Assembly: GCA_013298505.1 (NCBI GenBank) | Contig: JAAFHY010000009.1 | Span: 1 to 64,000 of the forward strand | DNA: 64,000 bases | Direction of reading: 5' to 3' | Origin: Cytophagales bacterium | GTDB lineage: Bacteria; Bacteroidota; Bacteroidia; Cytophagales; Cyclobacteriaceae | In this document: positions 23,914-32,397 of the stretch, piece after piece | Layout of the letters: each line of letters starts with the position of its first letter | How positions within the stretch are numbered: position 1 is the first letter of the stretch | The notes under the pieces: generated by a model | The model's database searches: none | Seen by the model: the letters and a program-made list of their open reading frames with translations, nothing else | What the model was told of the DNA's origin: nothing | Program-made: the position numbers and the translations under genes

Positions 23914-25065
23914 ATGAATTCTTTTCTAGTTTGCTTTATCTCCGGAGCCAGTTTCTTACTCAGCTTCCTACTTTTCTTTCATCCTTTCCAACAGAATATA
24001 AAAGCCAACCGGTGGCTTGGCTTCTTCGTTTTTATAGTTGGTTGTGCTTTCATTGGCAGCTATCTGATTTTAACGGACACCGCTAGCGCAAACAACTTTC
24101 TGTTTAAGGTTCTGAACAGTTTGCAATTTCTGTTGGCGCCCAGTTCTTACATCAGCATTCTTTATTTTGTAAAGCCGACCAAAGTATTTAGGAAGATAGA
24201 TGGGCTTCACTTCTTGCCTTTTCTGATTTACGTTGCAGCTGAAACTATCTGGAATCCCGGGAAAGAAAGTATTTCAACCCTCACTCTTTTTGCAATCAAC
24301 AACAATGCATCCATTTTGGTACGGAATATCCTGCCCTTGATTGCGTTGGTCTATTTAATAAAATGCTACTTCATACTACAAAAGCATAAAGCAAATCTGA
24401 AGCGAATATCCTCTTCCATTAGCCAAATTAGTTTGGATTGGTTGTTACAGTTTCTATTTATTTTATCAATAACAGTAGTGATCTGGATAAATGATGCCCT
24501 CTTTGAATTGCCCTACTTAACAGAGGCAACCAATTTTGTGTACGCTATTGCTATCTTTTTCTTGGCCTATTTTTCCATCAAGCAAAAGGCAATCTTCGTT
24601 TTTAAAGAAAAAGACATCAACCAAATTTCTGACGTACTTGAACAAGAAGACCACAACACCGATGTAACCATCTCTCCAGTTGCAGACGCAAAGCCAAAAC
24701 TCAAAAGACTCAGTGCAGAACAAATAGCAGATTTATCGACCCGACTATCTTCTCTGATGGAAACCGAAAAGCTTTTTCTTAAAAACGATTTGAACTTGCC
24801 CGCGGTAGCCGAAAGATTAGGTATCAGCATCCACGAGGCCTCCTTTTTGATTAACGAAACCGGGAAGGATAACTTTTACACCTTCATCAATAAGTACCGG
24901 GTAGAAGAAGCGAAAAGACTATTGGCTTCTGACAAAATGGACGAATTGAATATTGTGGGTATCGCCTTCGCATCCGGGTTCAACTCGAAGACAACCTTTA
25001 ACACTACATTTAAGAAAATGGTCGGTGTGTCGCCCTCGCAATACAGCAAAGAGCATCGGAAATAG
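23914..25065 (+). CDS. Membrane AraC-family transcriptional regulator
   Basis: The product is 383 residues from ATG 23914 (MNSFLVCFISG). The track extension to 23821 is not membrane-like and is rejected. Seven or eight hydrophobic segments occupy residues 1-230. A cytoplasmic linker leads to an AraC-type double helix-turn-helix (LPAVAERLGISIHEASFLINE, then VGIAFASGFNSKTTFNTTFKKMVGVSPSQYSKEHR). The 7TM-plus-AraC layout is common in Bacteroidota as a one-component sensor with unknown ligands. A TAtcTTAC box lies 4 bases before the ATG. The Ntn-hydrolase gene follows downstream after a hairpin. Confidence 0.9.
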   Translation: MNSFLVCFISGASFLLSFLLFFHPFQQNIKANRWLGFFVFIVGCAFIGSYLILTDTASANNFLFKVLNSLQFLLAPSSYISILYFVKPTKVFRKIDGLHFLPFLIYVAAETIWNPGKESISTLTLFAINNNASILVRNILPLIALVYLIKCYFILQKHKANLKRISSSISQISLDWLLQFLFILSITVVIWINDALFELPYLTEATNFVYAIAIFFLAYFSIKQKAIFVFKEKDINQISDVLEQEDHNTDVTISPVADAKPKLKRLSAEQIADLSTRLSSLMETEKLFLKNDLNLPAVAERLGISIHEASFLINETGKDNFYTFINKYRVEEAKRLLASDKMDELNIVGIAFASGFNSKTTFNTTFKKMVGVSPSQYSKEHRK

Positions 25066-25140
25066 TCGAAAATACGTTCGGATGGATAGAACCGAACAGA
25101 AACAGGTCGACCGACTTTTAGTTTTAGGCGTTACTAGTTC

Positions 25141-25174
25141 AGGCGTCTGGCACTTTAAAAGTGTCTTGACGCCT
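25141..25174. other. Strong hairpin in the AraC to Ntn-hydrolase intergenic gap
   Basis: AGGCGTC (25141-25147) pairs with GACGCCT (25168-25174). Nested within, CACTTT pairs with AAAGTG around a single base. An earlier TAGGCGT copy (about 25125-25131) can also pair with the right arm. There is no T-run on either side, so it may act as an mRNA stability or regulatory structure rather than a terminator. Confidence 0.45.
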
Positions 25175-25210
25175 ATAGTTCAAGTCCAACTAGCCATTAT
25201 TTTCTCAACC

Positions 25211-26635
25211 ATGCTAAATCTAAAAAACCTCTTCAAGTACGCCTTCGCGTGGTGTATTCTCACAAACACATTCGTTGCGGATGCGTGCACGATTTTTATG
25301 GCCAACGATGGCAAAAATGTGTGGATAGGAAACAATGAAGATGAACTTCAATCTACACAATACCGAATGTGGTTCTATCCTGGGCAAAAGAATAGTTACG
25401 GTTACGCTATTTGGACAGATTTAAACTTCGGAAAATTACTAAAAGGGCTCTCTTATCTGAATCCACAAGGCGGGCTAAACGAGTTTGGTCTTTTTATGGA
25501 TTACACAGCAACTGACGGAATCTCCATTGTAACCGATGACCAAAAGAAAGACAGAAAAAAGCAGGTAGTAACTGATATCTTAAAAAAATGTAAAACGGTT
25601 GACGAAGCATTGGCCTACCTCAGCAAGTATAACTTGATAAAACTTAAGTACGCACAATTATTCATTGGCGATACAACGGGCAATTATGCTGTTGTTACCG
25701 GAGGGTATGTTGTCCGCAAAACGGACAATAGTTTTGCGTTAACAAACTACTGCGTTAACGATGGCCGCAAAGAAGCTTGTCACAGAAGAGACGTAGCTAC
25801 TCACTACTTGAACTCATCAACAACTTTTCAGCTAGATGATATTACTAGCATTCTGAAGAAATCGTCCGTCAAGTTTCCTAACAATGCCGTTACGAATTAC
25901 TCAATGGCTGTTAACCTAAAGACAAGTACCATTTATTTGTATTACAAACATGATTTCATCACCGTCTCCGTTCTGTCACTATCCGAAGAACTAAAAAAAG
26001 GAAAGCATCACAAAGAAATTCAAAGTTATTTCCCTGAAAGCATTACCCCCATCCTTGAAACCGCACACAAAAACAATGGCATCAATTCAGCTCTAGAACA
26101 GTACAAGACATTGCGAAAAACCTCGTTTGAAAAATACAACTTCAAAAATGACGATGTCTTAAACCTTGCCATTCGCTGGATTGAAAAGGGCCAAACGAAC
26201 GATGCTATAAAGCTGCTTGAATGCCTGAAAGAATTTGAACCGACCAATACAACTGTTTATTCCTGGTTGGGTGTAGCCAACCGGAAGAATAACAATCTGG
26301 AACAGAGCACCAAGTATTTTTCAAGAGTATTAGAGCAAAACCCAAATGACTACTTAGCCACACTTTTTGGAAAACAAGACAGTCAGAAAATTACATTCAA
26401 GTTAAATGACTTTGAGAATGCGGAGTGCGTGTTATTAATTGGAGACTTTACAGAATGGCTGAAACATCCTATTAAAATGAAAAAAGAAAATGGCTATTGG
26501 ACGTGCGAGGTTACGCTGCCAAAAGGAGAAAATACGTACAAGTTCGTTGTGAATGACCAATACTTGGCAGACAGCAAAAACTTTATGCACATCGGAGCTG
26601 GTCCGGGAATTTTTTCAAAGCTTTATGTTTGGTGA
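25211..26635 (+). CDS. Ntn-hydrolase (choloylglycine-hydrolase-like) with TPR and CBM48-like domains
   Basis: The product is 474 residues from ATG 25211 (MLNLKNLFKY). The track start in the AraC gene is rejected. The predicted signal ends VADA and the next residue is Cys in CTIFMANDGK, so cleavage would expose the N-terminal Cys nucleophile typical of linear amide C-N hydrolases. WIGNNEDE and GLNEFGLFMDYTA support the family. Residues about 290-390 contain a tetratricopeptide pair (VYSWLGVANRKNNNLEQSTKYFSRVLEQNP). Residues 395-474 look like a CBM48/AMPK-type sandwich (CVLLIGDFTEW, EVTLPKGENTYKFVVND). The substrate could be acyl amides or peptides (inferred). The combination is uncommon. Confidence 0.8.
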   Translation: MLNLKNLFKYAFAWCILTNTFVADACTIFMANDGKNVWIGNNEDELQSTQYRMWFYPGQKNSYGYAIWTDLNFGKLLKGLSYLNPQGGLNEFGLFMDYTATDGISIVTDDQKKDRKKQVVTDILKKCKTVDEALAYLSKYNLIKLKYAQLFIGDTTGNYAVVTGGYVVRKTDNSFALTNYCVNDGRKEACHRRDVATHYLNSSTTFQLDDITSILKKSSVKFPNNAVTNYSMAVNLKTSTIYLYYKHDFITVSVLSLSEELKKGKHHKEIQSYFPESITPILETAHKNNGINSALEQYKTLRKTSFEKYNFKNDDVLNLAIRWIEKGQTNDAIKLLECLKEFEPTNTTVYSWLGVANRKNNNLEQSTKYFSRVLEQNPNDYLATLFGKQDSQKITFKLNDFENAECVLLIGDFTEWLKHPIKMKKENGYWTCEVTLPKGENTYKFVVNDQYLADSKNFMHIGAGPGIFSKLYVW

Positions 26636-26669
26636 GCAGGGGCGAGTATAGTTTAAGATTTCAATCAAT

Positions 26670-27167
26670 ATGAAATACTATAACCTTCCGATACTTTTAG
26701 TAGTCATTACTGCCCTTTTAAGTTCGTGCAGCATCTCAAAAACAAACACCTACCCTATAACCAAAAACTATAGACCTGATAACAAGCAATTGTTTGAAAA
26801 AATAGTACGATTAGATAGTTTGTTTTTTGCGGCCTACAACACTTGCTCTATCAATCTTGATATATATGGGTCTTTCTTTTCAGAAAACATCGAATTCTAT
26901 CACGACCAAGGTGGGTTGATGACGTCAAAGCAAGATATCATCAATGCCACGCAAAGAAATGTTTGCGGAAAGGTGACAAGAGAACTAGTCAAGGGTAGTA
27001 TTGAAGTCTATCCGATAAAAGACTTTGGAGCTATTGAAATAGGACTACACAAATTTCATAACAACCAAGAACCTGCCAGCACACCATCACGAGTAGGACG
27101 ATTCATGATTGTTTGGGAGAACAGCAACGATGATTGGAAAATAAGGCGAGTGGTTAGTTTGCATTAA
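26670..27167 (+). CDS. SnoaL/DUF4440-like lipoprotein
   Basis: This 165-residue protein has a lipoprotein signal (LLSSCS, Cys about residue 20). The body has an NTF2-like cone fold pattern: LFEKIVRLDSLFFAAYNTC, FFSENIEFYHDQGGL, TRELVKGSIEVYPI and VGRFMIVWENSNDDWKIRRVVSLH. DUF4440 proteins often bind small hydrophobic ligands, with role unknown. It starts 34 bases after the Ntn-hydrolase stop and may share its transcript. It is convergent with the DUF885 gene. Confidence 0.78.
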   Translation: MKYYNLPILLVVITALLSSCSISKTNTYPITKNYRPDNKQLFEKIVRLDSLFFAAYNTCSINLDIYGSFFSENIEFYHDQGGLMTSKQDIINATQRNVCGKVTRELVKGSIEVYPIKDFGAIEIGLHKFHNNQEPASTPSRVGRFMIVWENSNDDWKIRRVVSLH

Positions 27168-27198
27168 AGTTTACTTTGAGACTTGTTATCGTTTGCAA

Positions 27199-28848
27199 TC
27201 ACTTCATCGCCTTCTCCACAGGGCTCTTATCTCCCGTCATCTCCCAATGACCAAGCGAAGTTGGAATGCAGCCAATCGCATTGAGTTTGTCGAAAAACTC
27301 TTTTACGTGGAAAGGTTGTTGCTGCAATTCTTTACGTCTGGCAAATTCTGCTATGGCGCCTTCCAGCAAATATTTTCCAGTGATGTAACTAGAGCCATAG
27401 CCCGGCTGGCGCATATAGAGGTGTTGTTCGAAAATCAACAATTCTTTTTCCGTTTTCATCCAACTGCGGGGTGTGTAGTCCGCATGGATTCTTCCCGCTT
27501 CTTCCATCGTTAGGTCGTTGGCGTGAGCATACAGCGAGCCAAGTCCACGCGCAGCACGTTGCGCAATCATGATGTAGACAATTTCTTTCACACGCGGATC
27601 ATCGTTATACAAACCGGCTTGCATAAACATTTCTTCTACCGCTGTGGCGGTACCTTCATTGCGCGAATCGAAAATGTTATACAGTAGCGGCTCTCTGCGA
27701 ATGATGCTGGCGTGAGGTTCGGTATCCATACGTGCCAATTCAAACCAATGGTAGAAGTGCGAGTACAGCGGGCGAGGGTCATGGTGAAGGCCGATGATGA
27801 AAAAGTTTCGTTTCTCAACAGGCACAAATTTGCCAAGGTGCGCGCGCAAGGCAGGCTCGAAATAATCTTTCACGGTCACGATCTCATCTTTCTCCAAAAA
27901 AGTCAACAAGCTCTTGGCCGCACGTTCGGTTAGTGCCGTAAAAGCCTCAGGTGTATCAGCCGGTTTCAGCTCAGGCAATTTTCGGTTGTTGTGTTCTTCG
28001 AGCTTCAAGCCGGTCCACGCACGAGCAAGTTCGCGTTTCAACAACAGCACTTCTTCTTCCCACGTAAGTGGTACTAAGTGCACGTTTTGCAAATACCATG
28101 TGTAGTTTTCTTTTCCAATTCCAGAAGGACCTGTTTTAGAAGCAGACTGCTGTTCGAGCCAAGTGGCTAGGTCATTCGTAGAGATAATCGCATCTTTCAC
28201 CACGCTTACCACATCCGATTGCTCGCTCACGCCAGGCATCGAAAGGATGCTCTCCAAGTCTTTACTTTGTGTTTTGATATCGCGAATACCTGCAATCCAT
28301 AAGTCTTTGGCATTGCCCGTCAGGTTTGTTTTTGCTTGTTCATTGAGAGGCATAATCACACGAAGTTGATTCACCAGTTTGCCTTTGCTCTCACTTGTCA
28401 ATGGAAATGAATATTTCCACACATCCACAATAGCAGAGTGCGTAGGGCCTTCGTGGGCAGGCACATCGCTGCGCTCCATAAAAAGTGTTTTGTAAAAAGC
28501 GGGGTCGCGCTCCCACGGCCGCATCACGCGATGATCGAAATCTAAACCATTCATCTCGGCCTTCACGATGTACCAATCTACCTGTTGATTAATTGCCCAG
28601 CCCGTAGTGTCAAAATTATTTAACCGTTGTTGCCACTTGCTCAGTTCCTCTTGCTGCTTTTTCATAGCCGCCACGGAATAGTCAGGCGTGCCATCTTTTA
28701 AAGGAGGGCGTTGAAACTCGCGCCATTCTTTAAACAACGTTTCAAGCTCAGCATAGGTCTTGGACTTTGGTGCGTTGATGGTTTCAACTGGTTTAGAGCA
28801 ACTGATGACAAAAAGCATCAGTAAAAGAGTAACGGTAAGTTTTTTCAT
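27199..28848 (-). CDS. DUF885-family lipoprotein (peptidase-like, altered metal motif)
   Basis: This 549-residue protein has a lipobox ([10 protein letters not shown]). The C-terminal half carries DUF885 hallmarks: [16 protein letters not shown] in place of the EGWALYxE helix, then [18 protein letters not shown], which matches QPGYATSYxxGK. The usual upstream HExxPGH zinc motif is not recognisable, since the equivalent stretch is HASIIRREP. Zinc peptidase activity is therefore doubtful. It is predicted to be anchored in a cell-envelope membrane. No operon partner is visible. Confidence 0.75.
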   Translation of the reverse strand: MKKLTVTLLLMLFVISCSKPVETINAPKSKTYAELETLFKEWREFQRPPLKDGTPDYSVAAMKKQQEELSKWQQRLNNFDTTGWAINQQVDWYIVKAEMNGLDFDHRVMRPWERDPAFYKTLFMERSDVPAHEGPTHSAIVDVWKYSFPLTSESKGKLVNQLRVIMPLNEQAKTNLTGNAKDLWIAGIRDIKTQSKDLESILSMPGVSEQSDVVSVVKDAIISTNDLATWLEQQSASKTGPSGIGKENYTWYLQNVHLVPLTWEEEVLLLKRELARAWTGLKLEEHNNRKLPELKPADTPEAFTALTERAAKSLLTFLEKDEIVTVKDYFEPALRAHLGKFVPVEKRNFFIIGLHHDPRPLYSHFYHWFELARMDTEPHASIIRREPLLYNIFDSRNEGTATAVEEMFMQAGLYNDDPRVKEIVYIMIAQRAARGLGSLYAHANDLTMEEAGRIHADYTPRSWMKTEKELLIFEQHLYMRQPGYGSSYITGKYLLEGAIAEFARRKELQQQPFHVKEFFDKLNAIGCIPTSLGHWEMTGDKSPVEKAMK

Positions 28849-28966
28849 GGTGAGGTTAATTGGTAACTTTCGTGGATGACAACAAATTTAAAGTAATAAT
28901 TAACAGTCAAAACAGGTTATTTTACCAAGGGTTCACAACAAATTGGGTGTGGTTGACTCCTAATTC

Positions 28967-29027
28967 TGCCACTAAGACACCAAGGCACTAAATAAACGAT
29001 AACAATTTTTTGTGCCTTCGTGGCAAA
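28967..29027. repeat. Imperfect palindromic repeat (TGCCACnAAGnCAC type), copy 1
   Basis: The left arm TGCCACTAAGACACCAAGGCAC (28967-28988) pairs imperfectly with GTGCCTTCGTGGCA (29012-29025). The same family occurs at 30921-30978. It lies in the 224-base gap before the MOSC gene, which otherwise shows no feature. Confidence 0.7.
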
Positions 29028-29072
29028 TCGGCATTTTGTCGCAAAGCCTTTTACCAACGCACAAACTAAAAA

Positions 29073-29555
29073 ATGGAAATCAAAGAACTGATGAACCAAT
29101 TTGCAAAGCCCGGAAAGGTAGTTGCCATTTCTATTCGGCCAGATCGAATAATTCCTGTAAGGACAGTGAGCTCCGTTTTGGCTATCGAAAACAAAGGTTT
29201 GGAAGGCGACCGAAGCAAAGGCGGTAATCGACAAGTAACATTCATCCAAAAAGAACACATCGCTGCGGTAGCTTCATTTCTGGGCAAGACTGAATTAGAC
29301 TTTACGCTTACGCGAAGAAATATTTTGGTAGAAGGTATTAACCTCCTTTCGCTGAAAGGCAAGCAATTTCAAATTGGTGAGGCTGTGTTTGAGTATACTG
29401 GTGAGTGCCAGCCCTGTTCACGGATGGAAGAGGCGTTGGGTTTGGGTGGATATAATGCCATGCGAGGGCATGGAGGAATTACGGCACGAGTACTTTCGGG
29501 TGGTATGGTAAATCAAGGAGATTCTGTTTTCACAATACCTCACTTAATCAATTAG
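29073..29555 (+). CDS. MOSC-domain protein
   Basis: This 160-residue soluble protein has the MOSC (Moco sulfurase C-terminal) pattern: GDRSKGGNRQVTFIQKEHIAAV, then LTRRNILVEGINLLSLKGKQFQIGEAVFEYTGECQPCSRMEEALG and a C-terminal GHGGITARVLSGGMVNQGD. The Cys in ECQPC corresponds to the conserved MOSC cysteine implicated in sulfur or metal carriage. Related to YiiM-type proteins that handle N-hydroxylated compounds, but the partner is unknown. ATG 29073 follows the repeat. Confidence 0.9.
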   Translation: MEIKELMNQFAKPGKVVAISIRPDRIIPVRTVSSVLAIENKGLEGDRSKGGNRQVTFIQKEHIAAVASFLGKTELDFTLTRRNILVEGINLLSLKGKQFQIGEAVFEYTGECQPCSRMEEALGLGGYNAMRGHGGITARVLSGGMVNQGDSVFTIPHLIN

Positions 29556-29581
29556 GCTTTACGGCAGTCAGGCTTGCAATC

Positions 29582-29962
29582 TTACTTTCCTAGTTGGTAG
29601 GCCAACTTCATAAACTTTTTCACTTCTTGGTTCACATCTTCCTTTGCATACATGCGAAAGTGGTGGTTGAATTGCTTTGCATCACCAGGCACTTGTGCGA
29701 TTTTTTGAAAGCATAAATTATCAGGGTATGCTTGTTCAAATGGAAATACCACATGAATAAAATCTTTGCCAAGCTGCGTAACATAGGCAACTCGCTTGCG
29801 TGAGGTGGCAATACCAATCATAGTTTTGGCTGGGCGTAAAGCAATTGCTCCAATTTTTTTGTACTCGTCTACAAAGTGATTAAACAATGCCAGCGTGTGA
29901 GAAGATTTTCCTTTCAGTAAGTCATTTAAGGGAAAGGTAATTGATGAGTCTTTTTTCGCCAT
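29582..29962 (-). CDS. DUF5655-domain protein
   Basis: The product is 126 residues from ATG 29962 (MAKKDSS). The track start two codons upstream is TTG. The pattern LFNHFVDEYKKIGAIALRPAKTMIGIATSRKRVAYVTQLGKDFIHVVFPF followed by FNHHFRMYAKEDVNQEVKKFMKLAYQ fits DUF5655, a small domain often found alone or in restriction-like proteins, with no assigned function. It is convergent with the MOSC gene, 26 bases apart. Confidence 0.75.
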   Translation of the reverse strand: MAKKDSSITFPLNDLLKGKSSHTLALFNHFVDEYKKIGAIALRPAKTMIGIATSRKRVAYVTQLGKDFIHVVFPFEQAYPDNLCFQKIAQVPGDAKQFNHHFRMYAKEDVNQEVKKFMKLAYQLGK

Positions 29963-30022
29963 TGGCAAACTTATTGGTAAAAGTTCGAAGCAAAGATGGT
30001 CGAATTTTCAATAGTTGGAAAA

Positions 30023-30892
30023 TTAAAACTTAATGAATCTTTCTTTCGCCACAAACGCATCTCCACCCGCAAATAATTTTTTGATTTTGTCTTCTTCAAG
30101 TTGTAAGTTCACAAGTATGCGGCTGGGCGAGGGCTTAACCATGTATTCGCCTTGCTTGATGGTAAGTTCTGTTTCTTTTGTGAAATGCTTATCAAATAGA
30201 TAACAAGCGATTGGCCCTGCGGCCATACCGGTGGCAGATTCTTCATCAATTCCATAGAGGGGTGCGAACATGCGCGTGGTTGCAACAATGTTAGGTTCAT
30301 TAGATGAAGCAAAGACGTAATATCCAATAAGATTATGCTTTTCAGAATAGGTTTTAATTTTCTCTAAGTTCGGCCGTAGATTTTTTAGAGCGTCCTCGCG
30401 GGCAACAGGTACTATCAAAAAAGAATTGCCCGTATTGACGATAGAAGGAGAGTAGCCCTTTAACAAATCCTCTTTAGCTAAATTCAACGACTCTAAAACT
30501 TCTCGCAACTGATTTTCAATAGTTGTGTAGACAGGTGCTTTTTGTTCCATATAAGCAAATCCGTTTTTAAAATAAATGTCACGGTTGCCATCAATGGTTT
30601 CTTTGGAAGAACGGTCTCCTTTAATAAGCTCCAGTTGTTTTAAATAAGTAAACGTGGCAAGGGTTGCGTGGCCGCAATGCGCAATCTGCCGAGTGGGTGT
30701 AAAAAAATCTAATTTAAAATCAGCCTGAGTTGATTTTGAAACGAACGCCACTTCTGATAATCCTGCTTTGGCAGCGATGGATTGTTTCTCTTTATTGGAA
30801 AGCTCGTCAGCATTTAAAACCACGCCTGCCGGATTGCCACCTGTGCCGCTGATACTAAAAGCGTATACAATTTTTAAGATTACTTCTTTCAT
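30023..30892 (-). CDS. PhzF-family isomerase
   Basis: The product is 289 residues from ATG 30892 (MKEVILKIVYAFSI). The track start at 30985 reads through a palindromic repeat (FATKARRHK, LVPLCLRGNK) and is an artefact. PhzF features include GTGGNPAGVVL, the acidic residue in GLSEVAFV, CGHATLATF with TPTRQIA, and the second-half GIDEESATGMAAGPIACYL. The family catalyses isomerisation in phenazine synthesis or on unknown small acids. An HxlR regulator is divergent from it, so it is probably the regulated gene. Confidence 0.92.
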   Translation of the reverse strand: MKEVILKIVYAFSISGTGGNPAGVVLNADELSNKEKQSIAAKAGLSEVAFVSKSTQADFKLDFFTPTRQIAHCGHATLATFTYLKQLELIKGDRSSKETIDGNRDIYFKNGFAYMEQKAPVYTTIENQLREVLESLNLAKEDLLKGYSPSIVNTGNSFLIVPVAREDALKNLRPNLEKIKTYSEKHNLIGYYVFASSNEPNIVATTRMFAPLYGIDEESATGMAAGPIACYLFDKHFTKETELTIKQGEYMVKPSPSRILVNLQLEEDKIKKLFAGGDAFVAKERFIKF

Positions 30893-30920
30893 TTGATTAA
30901 GTTTTGAATTTATATATTTA

Positions 30921-30978
30921 TTGCCACGAAGACACAAAGGCACTAAGTTGATTTTGTGTCTTCGTGCCTTTGTGGCAA
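30921..30978. repeat. Imperfect palindromic repeat (TTGCCACGAAGACAC type), copy 2
   Basis: TTGCCACGAAGACACAAAGG lies at the left end and its near-inverse ending GTGCCTTTGTGGCAA at the right, around AAGTTGATTTT. It belongs to the same family as 28967-29027. It is translatable in the phzF frame and creates the false N-terminal extension. Confidence 0.8.
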
Positions 30979-31053
30979 AATTCACAGTGTAAAAGTAGTA
31001 TCCTGAATTAGATTCTAAATTGCTGCTCTTGATTCTTAGGTACTAATAAATAA

Positions 31054-31419
31054 ATGAGTATGGCTAAAAAATCAAATTCGTCTAATCAAGCTAATGAACT
31101 GCTGCTGGAGGAGCGTTGTGTTTTAAATAAAGTATTAAAGTTGACTGGCAAGAGATGGCTTGCCGAGATACTATTGTTGATCGAGGCCGATGTCAATCGA
31201 TTCTCTCAACTAAAGGCTAATCTCAAAGGTATTTCAGATAATGTGCTATCCGCCAATTTAAATGAATTGCTTAAAGCGGAACTACTCACCAAAACGATTT
31301 ACCAACAAGTGCCATTGAAAGTGGAATATCATTTATCCAGCAGTGGAAGGGAATTAATAATTTTATTGCATGGACTATGTAATTGGGGGAAAGAAAACGT
31401 TGAAGTAGATGTTAACTAA
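31054..31419 (+). CDS. HxlR-family winged-helix regulator
   Basis: This 121-residue protein (ATG 31054 or 31060) has CVLNKVLKLTGKRWLAEILLLIEADVNRFSQLKANLKGISDNVLSANLNELLKAELL and a wing PLKVEYHLSSSGRE. The Cys before the helix (ERCVLNK) is near the redox-sensing position of HypR/YodB-type members. It is divergent from phzF and overlaps the downstream HHH gene by 11 bases. Control of the phzF promoter is inferred from position. Confidence 0.9.
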   Translation: MSMAKKSNSSNQANELLLEERCVLNKVLKLTGKRWLAEILLLIEADVNRFSQLKANLKGISDNVLSANLNELLKAELLTKTIYQQVPLKVEYHLSSSGRELIILLHGLCNWGKENVEVDVN

Positions 31420-31627
31420 ACAACAAGCCATAAAAGAGTTAAAGCAAATCCGTGGCGTGGGCATTTCCATCGCAAACGATTTGTGGAATATTGGAATTAC
31501 CTCCATCAAAGATTTGAAAGCGAAAGACCCTGAGCTGCTTTATCATCAATCAAATAAATTTGCTAGCTGCAAAGGAAAAACAAAAAAACGTAGAAGCGGA
31601 AGAGGTGGGCCATGTGTTATTTTTTGA
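31409..31627 (+). CDS. Small helix-hairpin-helix (Cdd1-like) protein, probably C-terminally altered
   Basis: Residues 1-45 of this 72-residue protein (KELKQIRGVGISIANDLWNIGITSIKDLKAKDPELLY) match the helix-hairpin-helix start of the pathogenicity-locus Cdd1 family. The expected ending with paired cysteines (RCVLYVFRC-like) is replaced by a basic CKGKTKKRRSGRGG tail. An A7 run at 31582-31588 precedes the departure, so a frameshift is possible, but the alternative frame does not restore the family ending either. It overlaps the HxlR gene by 11 bases. Confidence 0.5.
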   Translation: MLTKQQAIKELKQIRGVGISIANDLWNIGITSIKDLKAKDPELLYHQSNKFASCKGKTKKRRSGRGGPCVIF

Positions 31628-31675
31628 ATTACCCAATCAAAGATAATTATCTTTAGGTAATCAATTCTTTGGCCT

Positions 31676-32020
31676 ATGAACCCCATCGACCATTATTATT
31701 TACAGCAAGATGAGCTTACTAAAGCCTGTCTCCAATTTTTGCGCGCGTATATTCCTAAACTAAGTCCCCATATTACCGAGGCTTGGAAGTACGGAATGCC
31801 TTTCTTTTGTTACAATGGAAAAATGTTTTGCTATCTGTGGGTACACAAAAAATATAAGCAGCCCTATATTGGCATAGTGCAGGGCAATAAGATCAACCAC
31901 CCAGATTTATTGCAAGAGAAAAGAGCACGAATGAAAATACTTTTGGTTGACCACACCAAAGATATACCTGTAAAAAAGATAAACACGATTTTAAAACAAG
32001 TAATTGCTTTGTACAAATAA
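31676..32020 (+). CDS. DUF1801-domain protein
   Basis: This 114-residue soluble protein has the DUF1801 pattern LTKACLQFLRAYIPKLSPHITEAWKYGMPFFCYNGKMFCYLWVH with PYIGIVQG. It lacks signal or membrane segments. It is the third DUF1801-type gene in the window. The stop lies 2 bases from that of the convergent phosphatase-like gene, so the two mRNAs may overlap. Confidence 0.85.
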   Translation: MNPIDHYYLQQDELTKACLQFLRAYIPKLSPHITEAWKYGMPFFCYNGKMFCYLWVHKKYKQPYIGIVQGNKINHPDLLQEKRARMKILLVDHTKDIPVKKINTILKQVIALYK

Positions 32021-32022
32021 TT

Positions 32023-32397
32023 TTATTTTTTCTTCTCTAAATCTTGAATAAGAAGCTGAACGTATTTCAGTATTTCATTCCGAGCCACATTGCAATCTTT
32101 GCTGATGGCAGGTACACCGTCCCACTTAGCTGCTGGCTTGTTCGATTCGAAAGGAGGACTGCAATCAAACGTGACAACTTGCGTGGCTGCGCTCACATCC
32201 GCGCGGGCAACGAGCAGCGGTTTCCAAACGGTTGTATTAAATCCATCTTTGATTAGGCCAGCAGCGGTTGCTGTGGTTAGTGTTGAGTCAGGTGAAGTCC
32301 CTCGAAAAGCAGCTTGATAGTTTAGGTTTTTTTCTTTCGCCAATTTATTGAAATAGGCCGCAGCAATCACGCTTCTGGCCGCTCCGTGTTCGCACAC
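32023..32397 (-). CDS. LMW-phosphatase/arsenate-reductase-like protein with frameshifted signal peptide
   Basis: The track ORF starts at GTG 32397 with MCEHGAARSVIAAA. The preceding in-frame codons encode TKPIILFV, completing the LMW-PTP/ArsC phosphate loop C-x5-R (CEHGAARS). Further upstream the same frame gives a good signal-peptide core (SLLIIFAVVL) but no ATG before a stop. An ATG at 32500 lies one base out of frame. Removing one T from the T5 run at 32484-32488 would join them as MTLNKISLLIIFAVVL. The gene is thus frameshifted, mis-sequenced, or started at a non-canonical codon. The intact form would be an exported phosphatase-like protein of about 158 residues. Confidence 0.65.
   Translation of the reverse strand: MCEHGAARSVIAAAYFNKLAKEKNLNYQAAFRGTSPDSTLTTATAAGLIKDGFNTTVWKPLLVARADVSAATQVVTFDCSPPFESNKPAAKWDGVPAISKDCNVARNEILKYVQLLIQDLEKKK

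Noticed and set aside
24953-25210. N-terminal extension of the Ntn-hydrolase ORF into the AraC gene
   Set aside because: The extra residues are a shadow of the AraC coding sequence and the hairpin region, and the signal peptide begins at 25211.
29066-29362. Minus-strand ORFs opposite the MOSC gene
   Set aside because: Shadows of the real plus-strand gene, with no protein pattern.
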